Shown here piece after piece: positions 1 to 6,319 of a stretch of 6,319 bases of DNA. This DNA is from Burkholderiaceae bacterium (GTDB taxonomy: Bacteria > Pseudomonadota > Gammaproteobacteria > Burkholderiales > Burkholderiaceae). The translations under genes and the position numbers were made by a program. The notes under the pieces were generated by a model that was not told the origin of the DNA, did not search any database, and worked only from the letters and a program-made list of their open reading frames with translations. The stretch is from contig CANHDS010000034.1 of the NCBI GenBank assembly GCA_947459465.1, positions 1 to 6,319 of the forward strand, in the 5' to 3' direction. The first letter of the stretch is position 1. Each line of letters begins with the position of its first letter.

Positions 1-485
1 CCTCCCAATTATGGCGAGAAGTGATGACCCGCATTGCAAAGGAATATAGCGATGTGGAACTCAGTCATATGTATGTGGATAACGCTGCGATGCAATTAGT
101 GCGCGCTCCTAAATCTTTTGATGTAATCGTGACCGGTAATTTATTCGGGGATATCTTGTCAGATGAAGCCGCCATGCTTACAGGTTCGATCGGGATGTTG
201 CCTTCAGCATCGCTTGATAAAAACAATAAAGGTTTGTATGAACCAAGTCATGGTTCAGCCCCAGATATTGCAGGTAAGAATATTGCAAACCCCTTAGCAA
301 CGATTTTGTCCGCAGCCATGATGTTGCGGTTCTCACTAAATTTAGCTAGCGAAGCGGAGCGTATCGAGAATGCGGTACAAACGGTACTGGCTCAAGGTTA
401 CCGTACGGTTGATATTGATACGGCTGGAATGAAGCGCGTATCTACCTCTGAGATGGGCGATGCAGTAGTTGCAGCACTTGGTTAA
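1..485 (+). CDS. leuB: 3-isopropylmalate dehydrogenase LeuB, C-terminal part (5' end cut by window)
   Basis: LeuB oxidises and decarboxylates 3-isopropylmalate with NAD+, giving 2-oxoisocaproate, in cytoplasmic leucine synthesis. The reading frame is open from the window edge (first whole codon at 3) to the TAA at 483-485, giving 160 codons; the family is about 350-360 residues, so a little over half is missing upstream. The frame enters with SQLWREV before MTRIAKEY, so the GTG at 21 and ATG at 24 are internal and not starts. Visible family motifs are DNAAMQLV (from nt 78), the metal-binding GDILSDEAA (aspartates at nt 150 and 162) and the NAD-binding [18 protein letters not shown] block (about nt 240-293). 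All are intact and nothing looks degraded. It is followed closely by asd, as in many betaproteobacteria where leuCDB precedes asd. Tartrate or isocitrate dehydrogenase are the related alternatives, but the wording and the neighbours favour LeuB. Confidence 0.96.
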   Translation, partial: SQLWREVMTRIAKEYSDVELSHMYVDNAAMQLVRAPKSFDVIVTGNLFGDILSDEAAMLTGSIGMLPSASLDKNNKGLYEPSHGSAPDIAGKNIANPLATILSAAMMLRFSLNLASEAERIENAVQTVLAQGYRTVDIDTAGMKRVSTSEMGDAVVAALG

Positions 486-492
486 TGATGAT

Positions 493-500
493 GGATGGAA
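493..500 (+). promoter_or_regulatory. Probable ribosome binding site for asd (start at 510)
   Basis: The purine-rich stretch GGATGGAA lies 9 bases before the ATG at 510 and is a moderate match to the anti-Shine-Dalgarno. It overlaps the alternative ATG at 495, so it argues for the downstream start. Confidence 0.4.
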
Positions 501-509
501 TCGTTTGAT

Positions 510-1673
510 ATGGCATATACCCCTTTAGTAAATCCTGTGGTTGGTTTGGTCGGTTGGCGTGGCATGGTTGGCAGTGTGCTAATGCAGCGCATGCAAGACG
601 AGAAAGACTTTGCTCACATTGAACCCATCTTCTTTAGTACCAGCAATGCGGGTGGTGAGGTGCCACTGATCAATGGTCAACGGATTAGTAAAACCGAGAC
701 CCGTTTGCAAGATGCCAATGATGTGAATGCCTTATCACGCTGTGATGTGATTCTGACCTGTCAGGGTGGTGACTACACCAAAGCAATTTATCCACAGTTG
801 CGCGCTGCGGGTTGGCAAGGGCATTGGATTGATGCGGCAAGTGCATTACGAATGGAAAACGACGCGGTGATTGTATTGGACCCGATTAATCGTCCAGTCA
901 TCGATAAGGCCCTAAATGCCGGTGGTAAGAACTGGATTGGTGGTAACTGCACCGTGAGTTTAATGATGCTCGCCATGGGCGGGCTTCTCAAGAGCGGGAT
1001 GGTTGAATGGATTAGTGCCATGACCTATCAAGCAGCATCTGGTGCTGGAGCTGCCAATATGCGTGAGTTACTCGAGCAAATGGGTTCTTTGCATCACAGT
1101 GTGGCCAGTGAGCTCGCTAACCCAGCCTCATGGATCTTAGACATTGACCGTAAAGTGGCTCAGACCATTCGTTCGGCCGAGTTTCATAAAACGAACTTTC
1201 GGAATACCGCTTTGGCAGGGAGTTTGATTCCTTGGATTGATGTACCAGTTGAGCATGGTCAGACTAAAGAAGAATGGAAAGCAGGGGCTGAGTGCAACAA
1301 GATTATGGGCAATCCACCATTTCGGTCACCGGGTAGCATTCCGATTGATGGCATTTGTGTCCGCGTTGGTGCCATGCGTTGCCATTCGCAAGGCTTAACC
1401 GTGAAGTTAAAAAAGGACATTCCACTTGCCGAAATTGAGAAGATGCTAGCAACGGACAATCAGTGGGTGAAGGTTGTTCCCAATGAGCGGGAGATCACGG
1501 AACGTGAGTTATCTCCGGCGGCAGTGAGTGGCACCATGACGATTCCGATTGGACGCTTGCATAAATTAGCGATGGGCCCTGAGTATCTGGGTGCATTCAC
1601 AGTTGGCGATCAATTGCTCTGGGGTGCCGCTGAACCATTACGTCGTATGCTGCGTATTCTGCTTGAATCGTAA
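510..1673 (+). CDS. asd: Aspartate-semialdehyde dehydrogenase
   Basis: Asd reduces L-aspartyl-4-phosphate to aspartate semialdehyde with NADPH, the branch point to lysine/diaminopimelate, threonine and methionine. From the ATG at 510 the protein is 387 residues, a little longer than the 367-375 usual for the proteobacterial form. The N-terminal nucleotide-binding motif [17 protein letters not shown] comes first (about residues 12-28). The catalytic cysteine lies in [10 protein letters not shown] (Cys147, nt 948-950) and the catalytic histidine in [14 protein letters not shown] (His292). The C-terminus [14 protein letters not shown] matches the family. An in-frame ATG at 495 would add MESFD. 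I prefer 510 because a purine-rich GGATGGAA sits 9 bases upstream of it, while 495 has no such signal; even so, about 11 residues precede the usual first motif. It lies 24 bases after leuB, and its stop is one base before the fimV start. Function is secure; the exact start is not. Confidence 0.96.
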   Translation: MAYTPLVNPVVGLVGWRGMVGSVLMQRMQDEKDFAHIEPIFFSTSNAGGEVPLINGQRISKTETRLQDANDVNALSRCDVILTCQGGDYTKAIYPQLRAAGWQGHWIDAASALRMENDAVIVLDPINRPVIDKALNAGGKNWIGGNCTVSLMMLAMGGLLKSGMVEWISAMTYQAASGAGAANMRELLEQMGSLHHSVASELANPASWILDIDRKVAQTIRSAEFHKTNFRNTALAGSLIPWIDVPVEHGQTKEEWKAGAECNKIMGNPPFRSPGSIPIDGICVRVGAMRCHSQGLTVKLKKDIPLAEIEKMLATDNQWVKVVPNEREITERELSPAAVSGTMTIPIGRLHKLAMGPEYLGAFTVGDQLLWGAAEPLRRMLRILLES

Positions 1674-1674
1674 G

Positions 1675-3045
1675 ATGCCTTGGCGTTGCGTCCTGCAAAC
1701 TCTATTCAATTGGCTGGTCTTGGCCATTGTGATCTTTTTCAAGATGCCAAGCGCACATGCGGTAACGCTTGGCTCGCCCATTATTTTGTCCAAACCAAAT
1801 GAGGCCTTGCGGGCCGAGATTCCAGTACGAACAGGGAGTGAGGATCGCCCCTATCTTGAGTCACTGGCAATCGATCCAATTGCTAAACCGGACTATGAGC
1901 GTTTGGGTATCTCCCCGCGGATTTTGGATTACAGGCCGTCGATTACACTGAAGCGCAATCAGCCTGATCAATTTTTAATTGTGGTGCAGACCGAGACCCC
2001 AATCGAAACAGGTAAAGATCCGTTTATCGACATCATCTTAGGGCTCAAATGGACTAATGGAGGTGTTGCGAAGACCTATAGCTTGATGGTTGGGGATGTT
2101 AGTAAGGTAATTGTGCGTCCTGGCCAAAGTTTGAGTGAGATCGCTTCGCAAATCAGGCCGCAACTTGGTAGTACTGACTTGGATGAAACGCTGCTTGCGT
2201 TGTATAAAGCGAATCCCGATGCATTCATTGGAGGAAGCATTCATCGCCTAAAAGCGGGCGCACAATTAAACAAGCCTGATGCCACTTTAATGGGGTCAAT
2301 TACTCCGGCACAGGCTAAAGAATTTGCTCAAGAAGCTAACCGTGTCTGGCTTGAGCAGCATGGTGAGCCAGGTCAGGCTGTATCCAAAAGCAAAACTGTC
2401 AATCAAACTACGACCCAGTCATCCGCGACCGGTGAAGATCGTTTGCGCATTGGCCCTGGTGCGGGTAGCGAGGCCGATACGCGTCGCTATGTCGAGGAAA
2501 TGGTCGCTCAAGAAAAGGCATTGGCACAAAGTAAGGCGCGCGTGGCAGAGCTTGAGAAAAACATTGCTGACTTACAAAAACTCTTAGAGGCGCGTAAAGA
2601 GGGTGCAAGTTCAAGCGATCCGGCTGCACCGAAGTCAGGTATTGATCAATGGGGTCCAGCAGTCGTTGGGGTTGGACTAATTGGTATTACAAGTTTACTG
2701 CTGTGGTCGCTAGCACGATACACACGTCGCGCCGAATCGCAAAGTAGCGAGTCCTTGATCAATCCTGTAGAGCCCAAAGCGACCACGAGCCCCACCTCGA
2801 TTCCACCGCGAGCGGCTGCTATCTTGTCAAGTCTTAACCTTGATCTCAGTTCACCCTCACAGAACGATGCAGATGCCTTGCGGGTCAAGCTCAATTTGGT
2901 GAAGGCCTATATTACGATTGAGGACTTTGGAGCAGCCCGCAAAGCTTTAGAGGAAATTCTGCTAGTTAGCAATCAAGTGGATCCGCAGATGACCATTACT
3001 GCTCGGGGTCTGTTGGCCGAAATTAATCAACGAAACGACCGTTAA
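1675..3045 (+). CDS. fimV: Short FimV/HubP-type polar landmark protein with LysM-like module
   Basis: This is a 456-residue inner-membrane protein of the FimV/HubP/TspA family. In Pseudomonas and Vibrio such proteins bind peptidoglycan and organise the cell pole for type IV pili, twitching and flagella. Order of parts: signal peptide (residues 1-29, hydrophobic stretch then SAHA before VTLG); FimV N-terminal region (about 30-140, including LGSPIILSKPNEALRAEIPV); LysM-like module (about 143-200, VIVRPGQSLSEIA through NPDAFIGGSIHRLKAGAQL); low-complexity linker rich in Gln, Ser and Thr; coiled coil (about 268-308); one membrane helix (about 327-348) followed by RYTRR; a second linker; and a FimV C-terminal TPR-like helical domain (about 400-452). 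The N-terminal part should be periplasmic and the C-terminal part cytoplasmic. The ATG at 1675 is chosen because it gives a proper signal peptide; the frame is open back to an ATG at 1591, but that lies inside asd. It has no clear Shine-Dalgarno sequence and lies one base after the asd stop. It is about half the length of Pseudomonas FimV (roughly 900 residues) and lacks the long acidic repeat region. The family call is firm; the role in this organism is inferred. Confidence 0.9.
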   Translation: MPWRCVLQTLFNWLVLAIVIFFKMPSAHAVTLGSPIILSKPNEALRAEIPVRTGSEDRPYLESLAIDPIAKPDYERLGISPRILDYRPSITLKRNQPDQFLIVVQTETPIETGKDPFIDIILGLKWTNGGVAKTYSLMVGDVSKVIVRPGQSLSEIASQIRPQLGSTDLDETLLALYKANPDAFIGGSIHRLKAGAQLNKPDATLMGSITPAQAKEFAQEANRVWLEQHGEPGQAVSKSKTVNQTTTQSSATGEDRLRIGPGAGSEADTRRYVEEMVAQEKALAQSKARVAELEKNIADLQKLLEARKEGASSSDPAAPKSGIDQWGPAVVGVGLIGITSLLLWSLARYTRRAESQSSESLINPVEPKATTSPTSIPPRAAAILSSLNLDLSSPSQNDADALRVKLNLVKAYITIEDFGAARKALEEILLVSNQVDPQMTITARGLLAEINQRNDR

Positions 3046-3870
3046 ATGACTCGGATTGCTCTAGGCGTGCAGTATGATGGCCGCGCCTATTGCGGATGGC
3101 AAGGTCAACCGAATCAACCCACCATTCAAGCCGTCCTAGAATCCGCCATTAGTCAATTTATTGGCGATGGGAAAGTGGTGAGGGTCACTGCGGCGGGTCG
3201 AACCGATACTGGTGTTCATGCGCTCGGGCAAGTGGTGCATTTTGATGTTCAAGTTGAGCGCGAAGATTGGTCTTGGGTGCGGGGGATTAATACTTTCTTG
3301 CCACCCGATGTGGTGGTGAACTGGGCTACGCCCGTGCCCCATGATTTTGATGCCCGCTTTAGTGCACAAGAGCGTACCTACATTTATGCCTTATTGGCTG
3401 GACCAACGCGCTCGCCCATCTTGCATCAGCGTTACGGCTATCAGATGTTGCCAGCGGGTCAGTGGTTTGATATTGGACAAATGCAAACCGCTGCTTTGCA
3501 CTTGGTGGGCGAACACGATTTCTCATCATTTCGGGCGTCGGAGTGTCAAAGCAAGAGCCCAGTGAAGCATCTTTACGAATGTACCATCTTAGATCATCAA
3601 CCCTTTGTGTACTTCAAGGTCAGGGCCAACGCCTTTTTACATCACATGGTGCGTAATATGGTGGGAAGTCTCTTGCATATTGGCCAAGGACGGCAACCCA
3701 GCGATTGGATGAAAACCGTCCTTGCTGGTAGAAATCGAGATTTAGCAGCTCCAACGTTTGCCCCTGATGGGCTTTACTTGGTCCGCGTAACTTATCCGAA
3801 GGGGTTTGATATCCCAGCACCGCATCTGCACAATGCCGGTTTTCCAAAAGAGCTTATGCTCCAATCTTAA
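3046..3870 (+). CDS. truA: tRNA pseudouridine(38-40) synthase TruA
   Basis: TruA isomerises uridines 38, 39 and 40 in the anticodon arm of many tRNAs to pseudouridine, in the cytoplasm as a homodimer without cofactor. The protein has 274 residues, close to the 270 of the E. coli enzyme. Family landmarks are the N-terminal [17 protein letters not shown], the catalytic-aspartate motif [18 protein letters not shown] (Asp54), [24 protein letters not shown], and the C-terminal [17 protein letters not shown]. The ATG at 3046 directly follows the fimV TAA (TAAATG, no gap) and no Shine-Dalgarno sequence is visible, so translation is probably coupled to fimV. Its place between fimV and trpF is the common one in beta- and gammaproteobacteria. 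All key residues are present and nothing is odd. Confidence 0.97.
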   Translation: MTRIALGVQYDGRAYCGWQGQPNQPTIQAVLESAISQFIGDGKVVRVTAAGRTDTGVHALGQVVHFDVQVEREDWSWVRGINTFLPPDVVVNWATPVPHDFDARFSAQERTYIYALLAGPTRSPILHQRYGYQMLPAGQWFDIGQMQTAALHLVGEHDFSSFRASECQSKSPVKHLYECTILDHQPFVYFKVRANAFLHHMVRNMVGSLLHIGQGRQPSDWMKTVLAGRNRDLAAPTFAPDGLYLVRVTYPKGFDIPAPHLHNAGFPKELMLQS

Positions 3871-3872
3871 CG

Positions 3873-4556
3873 ATGGGCTTACTAACTCACACCTCCAAGC
3901 AAACTCGGATCAAGATCTGTGGCTTGCGCACACCAGCCGATATTGAAGCCGCAGTGGCGGCTCAGGTCGATGCGGTTGGTTTTGTCTTCTATCCCCAAAG
4001 CCCTCGTGCAATTAGCCCCGAGGATGCCGGTATCCTGATTACCCAATTGCCCAGTTCGATTGATGCGGTGGGGCTTGTGGTCAACCCCACCCCTAATCAG
4101 ATGGAGGAGATTCGGGCGAATGCGGCCATTACTTTGTGGCAATTTCATGGGGATGAGACTCCAGAGCAATGTCGGCGCTTGGCAGGGGGCTTACCTTGGA
4201 TGAAAGCCGCCCGAATAGGTCAGTCCTTCAATTTCCCAGAATTTTCCCTACAATATGGGGATGCCACCGGTTTTTTGCTAGATGCACTAGTCGATGGCTA
4301 CGGCGGTAGTGGTACCGCCTTTAATTGGAACCTTATACCGAACACATGGGCAAACGTAAACGCGCATCGGGTCGTTTTGAGTGGTGGGTTGAACTCGCAC
4401 AACGTTGGCGAGGCCATTGCTCGTCTGCACCCCTGTGCGGTTGATATCTCAAGCGGCGTTGAGATTCGTAAAGGGGTGAAAGACCCGGCATTAATTAAGC
4501 AGTTTGTGAATGCGGTACGAAGCGCAGACCAAATTAAACCAATTAGTCATTCCTAA
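3873..4556 (+). CDS. trpF: N-(5'-phosphoribosyl)anthranilate isomerase TrpF
   Basis: TrpF converts phosphoribosylanthranilate to CdRP, the third step from chorismate to tryptophan, by an Amadori rearrangement in a (beta/alpha)8 barrel. It is a stand-alone enzyme of 227 residues, not fused to TrpC as in E. coli. The general base cysteine is in RIKICGLRT (Cys16) and the general acid aspartate is in [13 protein letters not shown] (Asp137). Phosphate-binding ends of the barrel are [11 protein letters not shown] (about 168-178) and [15 protein letters not shown] (about 190-204). A short N-terminal lead ([10 protein letters not shown]) and a tail after the last helix (about residues 217-227) make it longer than the usual 200-210. 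The start follows the truA stop by 2 bases and has no clear Shine-Dalgarno sequence, so coupling to truA is likely. Function is certain from the two catalytic motifs and the trpBA genes that follow. Confidence 0.97.
   Translation: MGLLTHTSKQTRIKICGLRTPADIEAAVAAQVDAVGFVFYPQSPRAISPEDAGILITQLPSSIDAVGLVVNPTPNQMEEIRANAAITLWQFHGDETPEQCRRLAGGLPWMKAARIGQSFNFPEFSLQYGDATGFLLDALVDGYGGSGTAFNWNLIPNTWANVNAHRVVLSGGLNSHNVGEAIARLHPCAVDISSGVEIRKGVKDPALIKQFVNAVRSADQIKPISHS
4302..4319 (+). other. Perfect 7-bp inverted repeat inside trpF, followed by TTTAATT
   Basis: GGCGGTA (4302-4308) and TACCGCC (4313-4319) are perfect reverse complements separated by GTGG, and TTTAATT follows directly. In RNA this is a GC-rich stem with a weak, broken U tract. 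It encodes the conserved GGSGTAF residues next to the catalytic aspartate, so coding constraint may explain it. Roughly two perfect 7-bp stems with short loops are expected by chance in a window this size, so function is doubtful. Confidence 0.3.
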
Positions 4557-4569
4557 CGCGCGAGCGTTA
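4554..4569 (+). other. Hairpin with GNRA-type loop at the trpF stop, before trpB
   Basis: TAACGC (4554-4559) and GCGTTA (4564-4569) pair perfectly around the loop GCGA, which fits the GNRA tetraloop rule. The left arm contains the trpF stop codon. The stem ends 9 bases before the trpB Shine-Dalgarno sequence, and no T run follows, so it is not an intrinsic terminator. It sits in the widest gap between genes in the cluster. A role in RNA stability, processing or ribosome release between the two genes is possible but is inference. Confidence 0.4.
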
Positions 4570-4578
4570 AACCAAGTC

Positions 4579-4583
4579 GAGGT
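4579..4583 (+). promoter_or_regulatory. Ribosome binding site that fixes the trpB start
   Basis: GAGGT at 4579-4583, with its GAGG core 5 bases before the ATG at 4588, is a good Shine-Dalgarno match. It decides the trpB start against an in-frame ATG at 4510, which lies inside trpF and would add 26 residues unlike the family. Confidence 0.75.
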
Positions 4584-4587
4584 TCCT

Positions 4588-5781
4588 ATGTACGATAAAC
4601 CAGATGAACGTGGCCACTTTGGTCCCTATGGCGGCATCTTTGTCTCTGAGACATTGATGTATGCATTAAACGAACTCAAAGAAGCTTATGCAAAATATCA
4701 GCATGACCCAGCATTTATTGAAGAGTTCCATTACGAGCTCAAACACTTTGTGGGTCGTCCATCCCCGGTCTATCACGCCAAACGCTTAAGTGAGCAATTG
4801 GGTGGGGCGCAGATTTACCTCAAGCGCGAGGATCTTAATCACACGGGGGCTCACAAGATCAATAATGTCATTGGCCAAGCAATGTTGGCCAAGCGCATGG
4901 GTAAGCCCCGCATCATTGCTGAAACGGGTGCGGGTCAACACGGTGTAGCAACCGCTACCATCTGTGCGCGCTTTGGTTTGGACTGCACGGTTTATCAGGG
5001 CTCGGTGGATGTTGCACGGCAAGCCCAAAACGTGTATCGCATGAAGTTGCTTGGCGCCAAAGTGGTGCCGGTCGAGTCTGGCAGCAAAACCCTCAAAGAT
5101 GCGCTCAATGAAGCGATGCGCGATTGGGTTACCAATGTTGAGAACACTTTCTACATCATCGGTACCGTTGCTGGCCCTCATCCTTATCCGATGATGGTGC
5201 GGGATTTTCAGAGTGTGATCGGCGAGGAATGCAAAGTCCAAATGCCCGAGATGATCGGTCGACAGCCCGACTATGTATTGGCTTGTGTGGGCGGTGGATC
5301 AAATGCAATGGGTATCTTTTATCCCTATATTGATGTGCCCAATGTTCGTCTGGTTGGGGTTGAGGCTGCAGGTCGCGGCATGAAGACTGGCGATCACTCT
5401 GCCGCACTATGCGCTGGTAAACCAGGCGTCCTTCATGGCAATCGTACCTATCTTTTGCAAGATGAGAATGGTCAAATTGCCGAGACCCATTCCGTGTCTG
5501 CTGGCATGGATTATCCGGGTGTGGGACCAGAGCATGCGTGGTTAAAAGATTCGGGGAGAGCGGAGTATGTCGCCATCTCGGACGAGGATGCATTGAAAGC
5601 GTTCCATGATTGCTGTCAAATTGAGGGCATCATTCCGGCACTTGAATCATCGCATGCAGTGGCATACGCCTGCAAATTAGCGCCCACCTTAAGCAAAGAC
5701 AAAGTGATTTTGATTAATCTCTCCGGTCGTGGTGATAAGGACATGCATACCGTTGCACAAGCCACAGGCTCGGAAGGCTAG
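4588..5781 (+). CDS. trpB: Tryptophan synthase beta chain
   Basis: TrpB joins indole and serine to make tryptophan, using PLP, in the alpha2beta2 tryptophan synthase complex with TrpA. From the ATG at 4588 the protein has 397 residues, the same length as the E. coli subunit. The PLP lysine is Lys90 in [10 protein letters not shown], the catalytic glutamate is Glu112 in [11 protein letters not shown], and the phosphate-binding loop is GGGSN (235-239). The closing-loop aspartate is Asp308 in [12 protein letters not shown] and the pyridine-nitrogen serine is Ser379 in LSGRGDKD. N-terminal wording ([18 protein letters not shown]) is that of the ordinary TrpB1 class, not the TrpB2 class. The stop TAG is 4 bases before the trpA ATG, as expected for an equimolar complex. 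Two long open frames on the opposite strand are shadows of this gene. Confidence 0.98.
   Translation: MYDKPDERGHFGPYGGIFVSETLMYALNELKEAYAKYQHDPAFIEEFHYELKHFVGRPSPVYHAKRLSEQLGGAQIYLKREDLNHTGAHKINNVIGQAMLAKRMGKPRIIAETGAGQHGVATATICARFGLDCTVYQGSVDVARQAQNVYRMKLLGAKVVPVESGSKTLKDALNEAMRDWVTNVENTFYIIGTVAGPHPYPMMVRDFQSVIGEECKVQMPEMIGRQPDYVLACVGGGSNAMGIFYPYIDVPNVRLVGVEAAGRGMKTGDHSAALCAGKPGVLHGNRTYLLQDENGQIAETHSVSAGMDYPGVGPEHAWLKDSGRAEYVAISDEDALKAFHDCCQIEGIIPALESSHAVAYACKLAPTLSKDKVILINLSGRGDKDMHTVAQATGSEG
4871..4892 (+). repeat. Twice-occurring TTGGCCAA palindrome inside trpB
   Basis: TTGGCCAAGC occurs at 4871-4880 and again at 4885-4894. Because TTGGCCAA is its own reverse complement, the two copies (4871-4878 and 4885-4892) can pair as an 8-bp stem around GCAATG. 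The copies are read in different codon frames, so this is not a peptide repeat. No function is claimed. Confidence 0.3.
5772..5777 (+). promoter_or_regulatory. Ribosome binding site of trpA, inside the end of trpB
   Basis: GGAAGG lies 8 bases before the trpA ATG and overlaps the last codons of trpB, just before its TAG. This gives trpA its own initiation signal in addition to likely coupling with trpB. Confidence 0.7.
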
Positions 5782-5785
5782 GTTC

Positions 5786-6319
5786 ATGTCGAAGATTGCT
5801 GGCGTATTTGCCGATCTAAGGGCCAAGAATAAAAAGGGGTTGATCCCCTTTGTTACGGCGGGCGACCCGCATCCTAATCTGACGGTCGATGTGATGCATG
5901 CCTTAGTAACAGGTGGGGCGGATGTTATTGAGCTCGGCGTTCCATTCTCCGATCCGATGGCTGACGGTCCGGTGATTCAGCGATCATCCGAGCGTGCGCT
6001 CGCGCAAGGCGTGACCCTCAAGCAGTGCTTAGCCAATGTGCAGCAGTTTCGGCAAAAGAATCAAACCACTCCGGTTGTATTAATGGGTTACGCTAATCCA
6101 GTCGAGCAAATGGGTCATGCGACATTTGCACAAGCTGCCAAAGCAGCTGGGGTCGATGGCGTATTGATTGTGGATTATCCACCCGAAGAATGTGAAGAGT
6201 TTGCCAAGCAGATGCGCAGCGAAGGCATTGATCCAATCTTCTTGTTAGCGCCCACCTCTAGTCAAGAACGTATCCATCATGCAGCACAAATTGCAGCAGG
6301 TTATATCTATTACGTATCG
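5786..6319 (+). CDS. trpA: Tryptophan synthase alpha chain, N-terminal part (3' end cut by window)
   Basis: TrpA cleaves indole-3-glycerol phosphate to indole and glyceraldehyde-3-phosphate; the indole passes through a tunnel to TrpB. The frame is open from the ATG at 5786 to the window edge, 178 codons of a family of about 265-270 residues. The catalytic pair is present at the same numbering as in enteric TrpA: Glu49 in [16 protein letters not shown] and Asp60 in the same block. The early [12 protein letters not shown] strand, VLMGYANPV (about 98-106), [14 protein letters not shown] (about 122-135) and GYIYYVS (Tyr173, Tyr175) follow in barrel order. The visible part ends just before the mobile loop 6, so that loop and the phosphate-binding end cannot be checked. 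It lies 4 bases after trpB and has a GGAAGG ribosome site. The ATG choice is supported by that site and by the match in residue numbering. Confidence 0.97.
   Translation, partial: MSKIAGVFADLRAKNKKGLIPFVTAGDPHPNLTVDVMHALVTGGADVIELGVPFSDPMADGPVIQRSSERALAQGVTLKQCLANVQQFRQKNQTTPVVLMGYANPVEQMGHATFAQAAKAAGVDGVLIVDYPPEECEEFAKQMRSEGIDPIFLLAPTSSQERIHHAAQIAAGYIYYVS
5833..5851 (+). other. Terminator-like hairpin early in trpA coding sequence
   Basis: AAAGGGG (5833-5839) and CCCCTTT (5845-5851) pair perfectly around TTGAT, and the right arm runs on into TTTGTT. The form resembles a weak intrinsic terminator (GGGG:CCCC core with flanking A and T), about 50 bases into trpA. It encodes KGLIPF, a conserved TrpA strand, so it may only reflect codon choice. 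The U tract is short and interrupted, and termination here is not claimed. Confidence 0.3.

Noticed and set aside
205..245. Possible sigma-70 promoter at TTGATA and the A/T-rich stretch within leuB
   Set aside because: No convincing -10 box at the right distance follows, and the bases encode ordinary LeuB residues; A/T-rich coding sequence is enough to explain it.
1591..1674. Upstream ATG that would extend FimV by 28 residues into asd
   Set aside because: The extension overlaps 83 bases of asd, has no family similarity, and would bury the clear signal peptide that starts at 1675.
4510..4587. Upstream ATG that would extend TrpB by 26 residues into trpF
   Set aside because: The ATG at 4588 has a strong Shine-Dalgarno sequence and gives the standard 397-residue protein with normal residue numbering.
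4786..5593. Two long open frames on the - strand (151 and 145 codons) opposite trpB
   Set aside because: They overlap a certain gene and each other, show no recognisable protein wording, and are of the type produced by codon bias on the opposite strand.
3046..5781. Search for a trp leader peptide, attenuator or TrpR operator before the trp genes
   Set aside because: No run of Trp codons in a short open frame, no competing hairpin set and no operator-like palindrome was seen before trpF or trpB.
5828..5851. Possible programmed frameshift at AATAAAAAGGGG in trpA with the hairpin after it
   Set aside because: The heptamer is T AAA AAG, so the P-site codon would slip to TAA without re-pairing; the stem also begins inside the A run with no spacer, and TrpA continues normally in frame.

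Overview
The window is a dense run of seven genes, all on the + strand: leuB (3' end only), asd, fimV, truA, trpF, trpB and trpA (5' end only). The organism looks like a betaproteobacterium of the Burkholderiales, most likely Polynucleobacter or a close relative. This is an inference from three things: the order leuB-asd-fimV-truA-trpF-trpB-trpA, which is typical of beta- and some gammaproteobacteria; the protein wording (for example the Asd and LeuB C-terminal halves); and a GC content near one half by eye, which is low for Burkholderiaceae at large. No search could be run to confirm the genus.

Layout. Positions 1-485 hold the C-terminal 160 codons of 3-isopropylmalate dehydrogenase (leucine synthesis). 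Positions 510-1673 (or 495-1673) hold aspartate-semialdehyde dehydrogenase (lysine, threonine, methionine and diaminopimelate branch point). Positions 1675-3045 hold a short FimV/HubP-type protein: signal peptide, FimV N-terminal region, LysM-like module, coiled coil, one membrane helix and the FimV C-terminal helical domain. Positions 3046-3870 hold tRNA pseudouridine synthase TruA, 3873-4556 hold TrpF, 4588-5781 hold TrpB, and 5786 to the window end holds the first 178 codons of TrpA.

The genes are packed with almost no space. The gaps are 24 (or 9), 1, 0, 2, 31 and 4 bases in order. No convincing terminator or promoter separates them, so the simplest reading is one transcription unit that continues past both ends of the window. 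fimV, truA and trpF show no clear Shine-Dalgarno sequence and start on or next to the previous stop codon, which suggests translational coupling. trpB and trpA each have a good one. TrpF makes CdRP from PRA, and TrpA plus TrpB form the tryptophan synthase complex; the TrpC step that lies between them is not encoded here. No gene-free stretch over 300 bases exists, and no tRNA, rRNA, mobile element, CRISPR or phage sequence was seen.

I do not see an undescribed system here. The points worth a second look are the very short FimV inside a biosynthetic operon, a hairpin with a GNRA-type loop at the trpF/trpB junction, terminator-like hairpins inside trpF and trpA, and the contrast in ribosome binding sites along the cluster.
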